From Topomyia yanbarensis (lineage: Eukaryota > Arthropoda > Insecta > Diptera > Culicidae): 64,000 bases of DNA. The stretch lies in contig NC_080672.1 in assembly GCF_030247195.1 (NCBI RefSeq), forward strand, positions 306,683,115-306,747,114. Direction: 5' to 3'. Both the position numbers and the translations under genes were made by a program. Positions 43,458 to 58,249 of this stretch are shown in pieces (position 1 is the stretch's first letter; every line of letters begins with the position of its first letter). The notes below the pieces were generated by a model, which ran no database searches, was not told the DNA's origin, and worked only from the letters and a program-made list of their open reading frames with translations.

Positions 43458-44222
43458 GTAAGTAGGGGTTTTCCACTACTCGGGTTCTTGTTTGCCCGGC
43501 CTAGGTGCCTCTACAGAATTTCGGATTTTCGTAACAACAAAAAAAGTAAACAAACAAATGAATTAAATTTACCGTGTTTATTTCTCTCCTACTCTCCACT
43601 GCTGCTGATGCGGGATCCCAATGCTGCTGGTGAACGGAAGGCGGGCGGTTTCCTTCCGGCAGGCCGGGACAATAACGGCCGCGTACTCGTCTGGGTTTCG
43701 TTGGCTGCTCCGGCAGCGGTCCTTGGCGTTTAGCTAGGAAGGTGAGCTTGGCTCCTTTGCTGGAACCTCCCTAGCGACGTTGGCGACGAATCGCCGGATC
43801 GTCTACTCGCCGTAAACGATCCCGGAAGTTACCGCAGTAAACTTCCTTTGTCCCTGCTTCGTTCTCCTTGGCCATAAGCTGTAGAGGAGAGCTAAGCTCG
43901 TTCGACTTGTCCTCTATAGCGAGAAAGGTCGATGTTCGGTTCCTTGTTAATTAGCCGGGGTAGCGAAAGAACTCCTTTGAAATTAGCTAACCCCTTTTGG
44001 CGAACCGACACCACACTATGCACTGTGCCCGAACCACGAGCCGGCACTTTTCGCAATTCACCTTCCGGTTAAACGTTGAAACGTGAATATTCTGGACGTT
44101 TGTTCTAGTTCGTGGTCCGTCACTTTCTAAAACTTTTACGATGGCCGCCTTCCGCACTCGACCACAACAAACACAAACAAAACCGTTCACAAACGAGAAA
44201 ATGAACAAAAAATTTACAAACT
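43458..44222 (-). other. GC-rich block, possible antisense LTR or exon-like sequence
   Basis: About 760 bp of higher GC content begin TGTAAGTAGGGGTTTTCC and end AAAAAATTTACA, an arrangement with TG..CA-like ends. Read on the minus strand it has a promoter-like, GC-rich first part and an AATAAA in GAGAAATAAACACGG near its end, which would suit a solo LTR in antisense. No 5-bp target duplication is evident, and a host untranslated exon is an alternative. Confidence 0.3.
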
Positions 44223-44639
44223 AAATGTGAACGGCATCGAACAGCGGTGAGCATAACATTACGTAAACAATACACTCTACGGAGTGTATACGCAAAAAAG
44301 GGTATATTTCCACCCAGTGCTAAATTGTTACCCTGACGGGTTACATGGTTTCGAAATTATGCGATCTTGACCGTTAGAAAAGTTTTTGAACATTTATTCC
44401 ACTTTAAAAGTGCACTCTGTATTTGCATTATTTCACTTCATTGACATATTATAAAAGAAATTATAAAAGACATCTGTTTGACTAACTTTGTTTCTGAATT
44501 TAATGCAAGTTTGATAAATTAGTTTTTCACTAATTTATCAAACTTGCATTAAATTTAAGCATTTTCGAAAAATCAACTGCCGGCTGTGGTCCACTTGGAG
44601 ATCGAAAACAGTCTATTATCTTTCTCCGGACAAAACCAA
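44223..44639. other. Unassigned DNA with small palindromes
   Basis: TACACTCTACGGAGTGTA near 44272 is an 18-bp near-perfect palindrome. The 27-bp hairpin at 44497 is listed separately. No gene is seen. Confidence 0.45.
44497..44555. repeat. Perfect 27-bp inverted repeat with 5-nt loop
   Basis: The arm 44497-44523 (AATTTAATGCAAGTTTGATA + AATTAGT) is exactly complementary to 44529-44555. The loop is TTTTC. It resembles the hairpin at 17917 in design and AT content but not in sequence. Confidence 0.88.
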
Positions 44640-47275
44640 CCTAGAGGCCGTGTGGCATCCGGCGGATTGAAGTATCTCAACCAAGAATTAATCCACTGGG
44701 TTCCTACTCTCATATCGTAATAGACAACTGAAAACAGGAGTCCTCAAGTCAAGGTGTTTCTCCGTGAAGACGACTGAATGGTTGTCAGGACTAAAATATG
44801 CCAGTAGCGCACGGAGTGTCGCGCTGTGTTTCGCAAATCTCTGATAGAGTGGACGTTTGTTTCTTCGCAATTCGGGATTCAATTGATGGTCATTCAATTG
44901 ATGGTCATGTCCCTAATACCAATGTTGGGGTTCGCTATAGGCGATTATAAGCCAGCATGTATGGTATCTCCTAGATGCTGTACAACAAGTGCTGATGATG
45001 AAATATGTAGTACAGTGATCGAGTATGGATGGAGTAGCACAAATCAATCTTTAGCATAAACGTACTGCAACTATGAATCTATCCCGTCTTGTGCAGGAAG
45101 GAAAAGCTTCCATAGCATTGGTTCAAGAACCGTATTTCCATAAAGGAAGCTTCTATGTTGGAAAGTTACTTAACCCCGTCTTCGTAGCTTTCAACAAAAA
45201 TGGCATGACAAATCCACGTGAAATGCCTCGTGCATGTATACTTGCGAATAGTGCTATTGGCGCATGTCCTATATCCGACCTCACAACTCGCGATATTTGT
45301 GCTATCACGGTAAATATGACGGTTGACAATATAAACAAGAAATACGTCTATTGTTCGACATATTTGCCGCATAATGAACCATCACCTTCTGATGATTTCA
45401 AATGGGTTGTATCATACTGTGGCAGAAATGGGTTTCACCTCATAATCGGCAGTGATGCAAATGTCCACCACATAATTTAGGGCAGATATCGAAAGGCACC
45501 GAATTAATGGAATACTTAAGCAGTACAAATTTTCACATTCTTAATGCAGGAAACCGCCCAACATTTGCACGAGCTGGCAGAGAAGAGATATTAGATGTAA
45601 CTCTCTGCTCTGACGGTATTACGCATGAGTTGGCAAACTGGCTCGTACCAAACAAGTTCGAACCGTCTTTATCTGATCATAGGTACATCGTATTTGATCA
45701 TTTAAACGTCTCACTAGATATCGTCACATATCGTAATCCCAAATCTTACGAACTGGGACCTCTACGAAGAGGGCGTGGCGACTAGGTTTCGTGGGTATCT
45801 TCCGACGATTGAATCTCCAAGTGACTTGGATGAGGTCGTGGATAAAACAAGCTCACTCATAGTAGCAGCATACCAAGAGGCTTGTCCGTTTCGAGTTATG
45901 CGTACTTCTAGAGGAACACCTAGGTGGAATACCGAACTTGTTCGACTCAAAAAGTTATGCTGGAGAGCTTGGAATTGCAAACGCAGGGACGGCTCGGACA
46001 CATTTAAGTTGGCTCGCAAAGCATACAGAAGAGCCGTTCGATCCTCTGAGCGAAATAGTTGGAAAAGCCTCTGCACAAAAGTCTCAACGAGACTAGCAGA
46101 TTAAATAAGTTACTTTCGAAATCGAAAGACTTTCATGTCAGTTCGATTGGAACTGCTAATAGTGAATACTCATCTGACGAAGATGTAGTACTCAACTGTC
46201 TTTTTGACACACACTTTCCAGATTGTACGGCACCATCGCTAACGACTACCTCTGAGTGATTCTTGGGTATTTGCTCGTAGAATTGTTACAACTGAATCGA
46301 TCAAATGGACGATTGATAGTTTTGCTCCGTACAAGTCTTCGAGAAAAAATGGAATCATTCCAGTTCTACTACCAAGATGATATGAACACTTCAACCATAT
46401 TTCAAAAAAGATTCTTACTGGTAGTCTTGCAACAGGATACATTCCATTGGCGAGGCGGGAAATAACTGTAAAATTCATTTCCAAAAGTGGCCGCGTCACT
46501 TATGAGGAGGCAAATAAGTTTGTTTAGACCGATCGGTCTGACCTCCTTCCTTCTCAAATCAGTGGAACGTTTAATCGACCATTACATTCGGGATGCTAGC
46601 TGGGGCGAGCACCTACAGCATGCAATGCAACATGCATATCAACGGGAGAAGCCTTCTTCCACCCTGTTACACTATGTTGTCAACAACATTGAAAAAGCTT
46701 TTTCAAAAAAGTTCAGGAATTTTTCTCGATATTAAAGGTACTTTTGACAACGTGTCTTTCGAATCCATTTTGGAAGCAGCACGAGGCCATGGAGTACCTT
46801 CATATATCACGAACTGGATACATGCAATGCTTAGCAACTGACATCTCGGTCATTCCGATATTACTGGAAATGAATCGGTGGCCGAATTGGCTAGAGCGGG
46901 CGCTGCAACTGACTTCGTTAGTTCAAAACCAGCTCAGCCACTTTCCATAAGTTGGATAAAGCACAAGATTCGCTCTTGGGCAGCATCCGAACATGCTTAC
47001 CATTGGCGTAGTTTGCAACAACAACGACTTTTCTGCCGGATGCGAGTCCAAAAATTTCAAAGAATTTGCTGCATTTTTCCAAGCACAGTTGCAGTATTCA
47101 AGTCTGAACATTACAAACTCAAATATGACATGGCTACTAGTCAGCGTGCTGAGCATTATCCGTGTGATCTTTGTGAATCCGATTACGTAGTTCACATCAT
47201 TTGATATGTAACTGCCCAGCAGCAATGCAATTGAGTATCCGGATTTTTGGTTCTCCATACATAGGCTAACCACAT
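44640..47275 (+). pseudogene. LOA-like non-LTR retrotransposon, internally deleted
   Basis: Endonuclease: ALVQEPYFHKG (catalytic glutamate, near 45115), IIGSDANVHH, a TAG at 45478-45480 and a frameshift, then ILDVTLCSDG and SLSDHRYIVF to about 45780. Linker and reverse transcriptase start: RTSRGTPRWNTELVRLKKL (45900-45960), FRPIGLTSFLLKSVERLIDH (near 46525), HAYQREKPSSTLLHYVVNN, then motif A as FLDIKGTFDNVSFESILEA in another frame. After WIHAMLSN (46840) the sequence jumps to HSDITGNESVAELARAGA, the C-terminal part of RNase H. Motif C of the polymerase is therefore deleted. The tail ends CDLCESDYVVHII. The left-hand fragment at 2691-3337 belongs to the same family. Confidence 0.9.
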
Positions 47276-47280
47276 TAAAC

Positions 47281-49892
47281 GGCGACTTTTGACATGAAAC
47301 AACGGACACGAATTGGAACTTGGAATGTATTAACCGTAGCCCAGCAGGGTAAATTGGCACAACATTCCAATGAGGCATGTCACATGAAGCTTGAGATCCT
47401 AGAACTCAGCGTTGGCCGTACTTTGGAGGACACAGATTGCCGTCGGGTCAAATTCTGCTATACTCTGGTCTACGAGGTGAACACGCTCCTCGTCACCGTG
47501 GAGTTGGCTTCCTGTTCAGCGCGTTCGCCTACACTGTGCTAATGAAGTGGGAGCCTATTAATGAGAAAATAATCGTTGCCAGATTTAGAACACGGGTTCG
47601 AAACCTTACCATGATCCAATGTTACGCGCCAACTGATACTGCCGAAATGCAAGAAAAGGAGAACTTTTACAGTCAACGGAATGCAGTCGTGGATAAAATT
47701 CCGAAAGGTGATCAAGATCAAGATCCAATTGGGAGACTTCAACGCGAAGGTGGGCTCCGATAACTCGGACTATGAACACGTCATGGGACGTCATGGCCTC
47801 GGAGAAATGAGCGAAAACGGAGAGCTGCTTTCAGAGTTTTGTGGCAACAATGGCATGGTGATCGGGCGATCGCTCTTCCCCCCATCGGCCAGTACACAAA
47901 GTGACATGGGTTTCCCGCGATGACTTCACGGAGGATCAAATCGACCACATCTGCATCAGCCGAAAATGGAGAAGGAGCCTCCTTGATGTGCGTAACAAGC
48001 GTAGCGCCGATATAGCGTCCGACCACCATCTCCTAATCGGCGAGATCCGGCTGGAGGAGAAGATCGGGCGTCGGTTTAACACACGTCGTCTGGAAGATGC
48101 TGCGGTAAGAAGGTCCTTCGTCGAGGAGATGAAGAACCATGCTACAGATATTCCGAAAGGTGGAAGCGTAGAAGATCAATGGACCGCCATCAAGAACGCC
48201 TTCATCGCCACCGGCGAGAATAATCTGGGTGAGCTACGTACCCAGAGAAAAAAGTGGATCACAGATGACACCTAGAATAAGATGGAGTAACGAAGAGACT
48301 CCAAAGCCGCGATTGAGCGAGCTAAAACACGGGGAGACAAAGCCGCAGCCCGTCAGCGCTATTCGGCTCTAGAGAAGGAAGTGAAACGCTCATGTACACG
48401 GGACAAAAGAGCGTGGGCAGACTCCCTTGCCGACGAAGGTGAGAAAGCCGCAAACACTGCCGACATCTCTCTCCTCTTCGATATATCACGCCGCTTTAGT
48501 GGGACAAAGATTAATGCTACGATACCCGTGAAAGACACGCCTGGACAGTTGTTAACCGACCGCGCTGATCAGCTGAAACGCTGGTTCGCACACTTTGAAA
48601 ACCTTTTTCAAGTGTCGGCCACGCCACCAACAACTCGGCATTATCCTCCAAGGGTTCGACGTATTATCCGCGTCAACACCAAAGCTCCATCATTGCAAGA
48701 GATAGAAGCAGCCATCCGGTGCATGAAATCGAACAGAGCCCCCGGGTTCGATCGCATATCAGCAGAGATGCTCAAAACTGACCCCGTACTATCTGCACAA
48801 CTGTTGCATAAATTATTCTACAATATCTGGAACACCACGACTTTTCCGGCCGACTGGATGCAAGGTGTCTTAGTGAAGGTACCCAAAAAGGGTGACCTGA
48901 CTGTATGCGATAATTGGCGGGGCATCATGTTACTGTGTATCGTTCTCAAAGTTCGCTGCAAAGTGATCCTGAACCAGATACAGGAGAAGATTGGCGCAAC
49001 TCTCCGACGGCAGCAGGCAGGATTCCGTGCCGGACGATCCTGTGCGGACCATATTGTCACGCTCCGTATCATCCTGGAGCAAGTCAATGAATTCCAAGAG
49101 TCTCTCTATTTAGTGTTCATCGACTACGAAAAAGCTTTCGACCGTCTCAATCACGAAAATATGTGGGGAGCCCTGAGACGCAAGGGAGTCCCTGAGAAAA
49201 TCATCGGTTTAATTGAAGCACAGTGCGGGGCATTTTCGTGCAGAATATTGCACGATGGTGTCTTGTCTGGCCCCATCCGGGTCGTGGCTGGAGTTAGACA
49301 AGGATGTATTCTATCACCGCTACTGTTCCTCATCGTAATCGACGAGATCCTGGTAGGAGCGATTGACCGCGAACCAGATCGTGGGTTGCTGTGACAAACT
49401 ATTACTATGGAGTATCTGAATGACTTCGAATTGGCTGATGACATTGCTCTCCTAGCACAATGGCGCTCTGACATGTAGAGTAAGCTTGATGATCCTCAGC
49501 GGCAGGTCTCAAAATCAACGTCAACAAGACCAAATCGTTGGATAAAAACATGGTCAACCCTTCCAGCTTTACGGTAGCTGGGCAAGCAGTGGAGAATATC
49601 GAAAGCTTCCAATATCTTGGTAACCAAATGGCGTCTGATGGATGCACCAAGATCGACATAGGAGCACGGATCAAGAAGGCGAGGGCTGCTTTTGCGAGTT
49701 AAAGAAATATTTGGAAAAACAATCAGATTAGTCGACGCACCAAAACCCGAATATTCAACTCGAACATGAAATCTGTACTGCTATATGCCAGTGAAACCTG
49801 GTGCGTATCAGTGGAGAACACGCAACGGCTGCAGGTTTTCATTAATAGATGCCTGTACATAATTCGTCCATGGTGGCCTCACTGCTGGATCT
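47281..49892 (+). pseudogene. RTE-like non-LTR retrotransposon, many breaks
   Basis: The endonuclease begins at ATG 47294 (RIGTWNVLT, catalytic asparagine). Pieces follow in different frames: QILLYSGLRGEHAPRHRGVG, MIQCYAPTDT, IQLGDFNAKVGSDN, DQIDHICISRKWRRS and ASDHHLLIGEIR. Frameshifts lie near 47440, 47700 and 47895. A TAG at 48273-48275 precedes the polymerase segment (48276-49391): SNRAPGFDRISAEML, GDLTVCDNWRGIMLLCIVLK, RQQAGFRAGRSCADHIVTL, FIDYEKAFDRLNHENMW and RQGCILSPLLFLIVIDEIL. After TGA 49392-49394 the frame continues with LADDIALLA (catalytic aspartates intact). SVLLYASETWC marks the C-terminal domain, and the copy is cut off near 49892. The clade is inferred from GTWNVRTL- and NWRGI-type motifs. 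Confidence 0.9.
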
Positions 49893-50854
49893 CTTTGTTT
49901 ATTCAATTGCTTTAGTTGATAAGGCACAATTGCGTTAGGTTTGCTGTGCCAACTTCTTTGTTATACATTTTGAATGTCTTAAAACTAGGGGATTATACAT
50001 GGAAATATGTTTTGTTTGCAGATATCCTATACATTTACAGGAGGAGATAATATAATTTTTATTAAGATTAGAGGAACAATTAGAGCTGTTTTTATGAGTA
50101 GTAATCTAATTATGAATTTTTATCAAGGTAGAATGTTGCGACAATTAACTATATTAAACTAAGGGGAACAATTTTACAACCAGCTTTAAACTAGGAATAC
50201 CTTTTGATATACTAGAAGGAGTGATTGAATTTTACTAAGTCTAGGGGAGTCAATTAGAGCTATTTATAAGAGTAGTAGTACAGTTTGTTTCTTAACGAGA
50301 TTGTAGAATTGAATACATAAAACTGGAAAACCACAGAGAGGGCAAATATTTTTGGTATATTTGGGGAGACATTCAGGAGGAGGGGTGAGTTCCTTCATCT
50401 AGGTCTCAGAGACAGGGCGAGAGAGAGAGAGTGGACGATGATGATAGGGGGAGAAAAATATCAACATCCAAGTCTCCGGCAACGGAATATCAATGGTATC
50501 AATTACAGATTCGGATGGCCAACATCAGGAAGCATCAGAAGGGGTGCCTGGTGATCCTCGTCCTTGGTAGGGGTTCCTCCTAACGATTTCGCAGTACAGC
50601 TTAAATGCGGATCGGCAACACACCGAGTTGCGCGTTTGATTTTCGTGCTGTAGGTCTCGTGTTTGTTAATTCATACGACAAAGATGTTCGTGTCACCTTA
50701 AAGTGGCATCAAACCCTCGATAGTGTACGGTACAGACGAAGGTGAGCACTTCTGAGAATGATAAGAAAAATAATAGGGACAGTTAAATCTGTATGTTAAT
50801 GGTTTTTAGGAAGGTGTATACGAGGAATATATAGCGGAGATCGCAGCTTGCCAG
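49893..50854 (-). pseudogene. 3' untranslated part of a second antisense I-clade fragment
   Basis: The last ~90 bp (AAGGTGTATACGAGGAATATATAGCGGAGATCGCAGCTTGCCAG) align with the stop-codon region of the element at 32940-33010 (AAGGTATAGATAAGGGACATATAGGGG..AAGTTGCCAG). The ~850 bp before it have no gene and are assigned to the 3' untranslated region by position only. The RTE-like element ends abruptly where this begins. Confidence 0.55.
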
Positions 50855-53137
<2,283 letters not shown>

Positions 53138-53700
53138 CTTGCCAGTACATCCCGAACCGAGCCTGAAGGGAATCCAATTATTGAGACCTGGCAGAACAAT
53201 ACTCGGCGCATGTCCAAACAATATGTTCGATATCGTGATAACCGTCGCCACAAGCGCAGATACGCTGAGTGAAATCCCGACTCACATCCATTGCTCTAAA
53301 CCAAGGCTTTGTCGATAGTTTCGGGATACCGTCCCAACTCTACATTACTGCACGATGTCTGCCAACTTTCTACCGTCCTCCGACGAGAGAAAGTAAAACA
53401 TTTATTGAATTAGATGGTCTTTCGTAAATGTCACCTTCAAATGCGCCCGTCTTAGCTAGACGGCCTGCTTCTTCATTACGGGATGAAGTAATGAAAGGTG
53501 ACTCAGACTAAGGTAAAGTTTTGATTGAATATATCGAAACCTGTGGAGTCGTTGAGTCTTCATCCGTCAGTGTAAAACATCTTTTTGCAATCGACTTCAC
53601 GGAAATTGCTAAAAACAATATTTGGCATCACTTGCCGACATATGTGATCCAGGACTCCACGAATCTGCCCTTTCAAGGATGTGTTTTTTTTACTTTTTGT
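53138..53700 (-). pseudogene. Antisense I-clade RNase H fragment
   Basis: This is collinear with 33000-33900 of the large I-clade element at the nucleotide level. Shared landmarks are GAGACCTGGC..ACAATAC.CGGCGCAT, ACCAAGGCTT.GT.GATA, GATGGTCTTTCGTA.ATGTCACC.T..AATGCGCCC and ATCCGTCAGTGTA.AACA.TTT. These encode the C-terminal cluster and RNase H. Stops and small indels are frequent. The part between about 33450 and 33720 of the intact copy is deleted around 53510. It is older than the hAT element that splits it. Confidence 0.85.
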
Positions 53701-55405
53701 CATGGATTCGGCAAAAGATAGGTGATTTACGAGAGCCGTGTTATCTCACCGTTTGACGATCCTTGTTATACAAAAAAAATATAAAACATGCGAAGCTTCA
53801 AATAAACTAAACCAACTCACGATTAAGACATAAGCAAACTTTCAAACGACACTTTCCACCCCGCAGTTGCCCAATAGAAATCCATATACTGTCGCATTTG
53901 TTGTCGATAAGGTCCTTAACGAGCTGTGTGATCATCACAACGAATCTACGACGGAACAAAGCGATTGGTCTCGACTAGAATCCAATATTGGCGCATATTT
54001 GGCAACCGGCGAGCGATGTTCAGCGATAGGAAAACGGGGTCTCATTTAGTCTCATTCATATGAAATTTTGCGCCACAAAGCTAAACCACTTATGCGGCGT
54101 GCAACCGCTCGACATTGCGTACAATTCGGTTAGGCTGAACTATAGTCGGGTTCAAATAACTGGGTTATTGCTTGTTAACAACCTATTCGACATATGTAAA
54201 ATAAAATACCAGTTGATTTAAGCTTATCTCGCAGCGGCCGGGCCAAAGCCGGGTCATAAATAGCCGACAAGAGTGAAATTTATTTTCCTACATTTAAACC
54301 GTACTCACTGTACTGCCACGAGGATGGGCTGGCTGACTGGGTGGAAGGGATCATCCGTGCACGACGTATAGTTGGCAATGATGGCAGTAAAAGTCTATAT
54401 ACACTCCACACTGCGATCTTGATAGTTGTTCATATGGAGCTGGTATGCCGTTGCTGCTTTGGGAGGAGATAAAATCCTCGTTCCCAGCACTACTGTACCC
54501 ATATAGCTACATATGTAAGTACACACATGGTCGCATAAGTAAGCGTATCGAGCAAAAGAGATTATCCTGGTTACAATGGCGCAGTTGAACTTTTCATTGT
54601 TTCGACTCTACGAAGCCGGTTTGTTTTGTTCTTCAATGTGTAAAGCTCGATTCCTGACGATACGGATCGACGGTAGGATTGCTCGAATTTTATAGATATG
54701 TGAATGATACTTTTTATTAAACAGATTAAGATGATATAGTTGTGCTCTGGGCTCTGATAAGCGGTGACCTACAGTGTTTTCGTTGTATTAAATGCTGAAT
54801 AGCACCCACCGATTGCATTAGTTTAAAGTTTCGATTCGATGAACTGCCAACGAGAAATAAAAAAGAAACGTCTATCAAATGAATGACCCCAACGGAGACG
54901 CAAATACTTTATGACATACACCCTAATCACAAAGTGCTGACGTTTCCATTAGTTTGATTAATATATTACATAAACATATTTTTAACCAAACTATGAGAAC
55001 GGGTCATCCCTCGTCATATATCCCGTACCCGATTGCAGTGTGTGTTCTGAGATTGAAAATTTGAACACACAAAAAATGATGATTACGATGACTTTAGAAG
55101 TTGCCGGCTGTCTACGATGGGGTTTCTGCCCATTGCGTTGATTGTCGTTTCAACCGCAATCCCAGCCAGACAGAGACCGACAGAAAGCAATCTAAACTCG
55201 AAATGGAAACCAGTGGTAAAACAATACAGTCACAGACCTAGACAGACGGATATTTGGACTGGCTATCTGTAGACACGGAAGGAGCCCGCCAAGTAAAGCA
55301 AAGTGGCGGAAATGGGATTATAAAGTCGACATTATAGAACTTGCTGCTGTAATCTGCATACAGTTTCGACAATATTGTGTGGTATTTCCCTTTCGTGCTG
55401 GAGTG
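53701..55405. other. Unassigned intergenic DNA
   Basis: No gene is recognised. The stretch 55020-55400 is less AT-rich and free of the repeat words seen elsewhere, so it may be unique host sequence upstream of the small ORF at 55406. Confidence 0.4.
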
Positions 55406-55534
55406 ATGTTGGAAATTCGACTGCTGGCTGTCCTTTCATTTCTAGGATTTCAACACTTTGTTGGAGCTGTGGATAACCGGGGAATGTTTGTTCGGAGAAA
55501 CGCAACATCGGGAAATGTTTACATTGTCAACTGA
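55406..55534 (+). CDS. Small ORF with signal-peptide-like N-terminus (42 aa)
   Basis: The ATG at 55406 opens MLEIRLLAVLSFLGFQHFVG followed by A-VDNRGMFVRRNATSG and stops at TGA 55532-55534. The first ~21 residues have a charged start, a hydrophobic core and a small residue where cleavage would fall. The rest is short, with one N-glycosylation site (NAT). It could be a secreted micropeptide, the first coding exon of a larger secreted or membrane protein, or chance. No strong GTAAGT-type donor is seen within it. Confidence 0.22.
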   Translation: MLEIRLLAVLSFLGFQHFVGAVDNRGMFVRRNATSGNVYIVN

Positions 55535-56780
55535 GCTTTCCGGCAGAGATAATGGAGTGCCATGGAGTCATTATTAGGGTCCACAGGAAGTTCAAAACAA
55601 CCATTACTGCATAAATTTCGTTAATCCTGAGCCACTTAATTTTCAAAGATAGAAGCAACGTGAATAAGGAACCTATTTTAACTGAAACCAGTGCCAAATC
55701 ACATACCTAACATGTTTTGGATTTTGATGTTTAGTTTTGGATAATTTAAGATAGATAAAATCTGTGAGCTATTATAAATGCATTAAAACGAGGTAAGGTA
55801 AATGATATTAAGTGGGACTATAGAGAGATTGATCAAGATTGGCACTATATAGCTAGACACATTTCTAAAACACCAAATTTCCGCAACAAAATTACTTATT
55901 TTTCTGATACATAAAGTCGTCTTGGGTGAGCTTTGTTGAACAAGCTTACTTACGACAAAACACTCGAAAATTGGAGTTCTATATATTATAATGTGAGCAA
56001 ACGCCAGTACATTTTCATTTGAATAAATTGGAAATACTATGGAAAATGTCATAAATTAGATATTAAATAAAATATGATAATGGTTTTTTGATATTAAATC
56101 GCACTACAAATAATCATGATTGAGACCATCAGTTTCAGCGATTCACTGCTAGAGGACCTATTTTTGGTAGCATTTTGTCATGAAGAAAATCTAAATTCGG
56201 GGGTTACAGATGATGTGTTGAGAAAATATTCAAATTTGTTTTCGGTATGTTTTGATAGAATAAACTCTCGATATATTTCATAGAAATTTGAGCATTAAAA
56301 GCTATTAAATCATTTCCAAATATATTTTTCATTCGTTTGGGATACAAGTAATTCATTTAAAACATGTTATAGCCATTAAAAAGGTCAGAAACTATAGTCC
56401 TAATCAAAATTATTTTTAGTTCCATTCAAGATATTCCACATTTCCACTCATGATCAATATTCTTCAGTCAGTAAAACTGTTATTCTGGTTCCAATCACAG
56501 TTCTATTTTAATTTCAATCCACAAATTATCCAAATTTTTGGTTTCACTTGTCATCTAATATGTGTTTGCTAAAATATTTTTTCCAATTTTATGCCGAAAT
56601 CGAGATATGTGTCTTCGATACTGCAGAAAAAACAACAAATAGTCCAACTCAAGATCATTTACCCTACATATGAGGCGTTGTTGCATGGAAAACCCGATTT
56701 TATCCACCTTACAGTGAGACATATCATCTTATACATCTAACTGCTCGCTTTTATATTAGTTTGCAGAACTCATGCGAATT
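55535..56780. other. Unassigned AT-rich intergenic DNA
   Basis: No gene or element boundary is seen. The longest frame (56052-55783, minus) carries no motif. Confidence 0.45.
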
Positions 56781-57230
56781 ACGTACCCAAATAGAAATAA
56801 ACAATATTAAAAAAAAATAAACCAAATAAATAAAATTAAGAATTTAAACAATAAATTGAATTTTAAAAACGAAAATGAAAAAGTCATAAAATTCATAAAA
56901 TGGCCAACGAGCCAGAAGAGTATCACTGAAAAAAGCAAACATAGCGAACTTAAAAAATAGAGCGACAAAAATAAATGAAATCAATAAACTAAAAAACTAA
57001 ACTGAATAAACTAAAAAATATTATGTATATAAATTGAATTCAAAGTAAAAATTAGTATTTACATAAATTAAGTAAATGTAAGGGAAAGAATAAAATTAAT
57101 AGAATTAATAAGTCAAATAAAATGAGAGAAACCTGCTATATTAATTAATTGAATAAAACGAACAAAATGAACAAACTGAGTTAAATAGATAAAATGAAGA
57201 GACGCGCTAAATTAAGTAAAGGCATTAAAA
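56781..57230 (+). repeat. A-rich degenerate repeat preceding the CACGTG array
   Basis: Words of the AATAAATAAACTAAAA type fill the block. Its last part (ACAAAATGAACAAACTGAGT..GATAAAATGAAGAG..GCGCTAAATTAA) resembles 59225-59285 (ACTAACAAACTGAACAAAGC..GATAAAATATATAAAAGCGCCAAATTAA). The pair 'A-rich block + CACGTG array' thus occurs twice and points to a larger repeating unit. Confidence 0.65.
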
Positions 57231-58249
57231 TCTGACGTAATATTTCACGTGAAACTCCTTACAAAATTACACGTCAAATTCTATGTGAAATTCCATGTAA
57301 AATTCCACGGAAATCTAGGGTAAAAATCCATGTGTAAGTCGGCGAGTAATTCCACGTAAAATCTGACGTGAAATTCCAAGGGATATCCCTCGCCAAATGT
57401 CAAATTACACGTGAAATCTTACGTGAAGTTCTGCGTGAAATTCCACGTGCAATCCCGCTGCAAATTTCGCGTGAAATCCCATGGCAAATTCCACGTGAAA
57501 TCCAGCGTAAAAATTCATGTGTAAGTCGACATGAAATTCTGTATACGTGTTGTTCTACGTAAAATCTCAAATAAAAATCCGCATGAAATTCCGCGTGCAA
57601 TCCTACTGCAAACTTTACGTGAAATTTCACGTGAGATTCAGCGTAAAAATTCATATGTAAGTCAACGTGAAATTCCACATGTAATCCCATGTAAAAACCT
57701 TCGCAGATTCCACGTGAAACTACAAGTCACATTCACGTGAAATTCCACGTTATATCTATAGCGAAATTTCAATTTTTCGCAAAATTTGAGAAATAATTTT
57801 TGCGCGAAATTCTACGTAATGTATCACATTACACAACACGTAAAACTCCATGTGAAATCCCACGTGAAATATCAGCTGAAATCTCACATGGAATTTCACG
57901 AAAATTTCCACGCGAAGCTCCTCATAAAATTTCGGCTTAAATTCCACGTTAAATTTCACATAAAAAATTTCGCCAATTTTCATGTGCATATCACGTGAAA
58001 TCCTATGAAAAATTCCAAGCCGAATACAACGTAAAATACCAGGTGAAGCTTCACGAAGAATTTTACGTGATATTCCACGTCAAATTCCATGTGAAATTTC
58101 ACGTAAAAATCCACATGATATATCAAGTGGAACTTCACATGAAGTTCAACGTAGGATTCCACGTGAAATTCCAAGTGAAGCTTCACGTCCAATTTCACGC
58201 AATTGCACGTAAAATCCCGCGTGACATACCAGCTTAAATCCGCTGTTTT

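Noticed and set aside
43775..43800. GTTGGCGACGAATCGCCGG as a primer-binding site
   Set aside because: It shares only TTGGCGACGA with the gypsy site, reads on into unrelated GC-rich sequence, and has no LTR end directly before it.
45762..46076. 104-codon minus-strand frame in the LOA-like element
   Set aside because: It is antisense to the linker frame (RTSRGTPRWNTELVRL), which has the recognisable protein.
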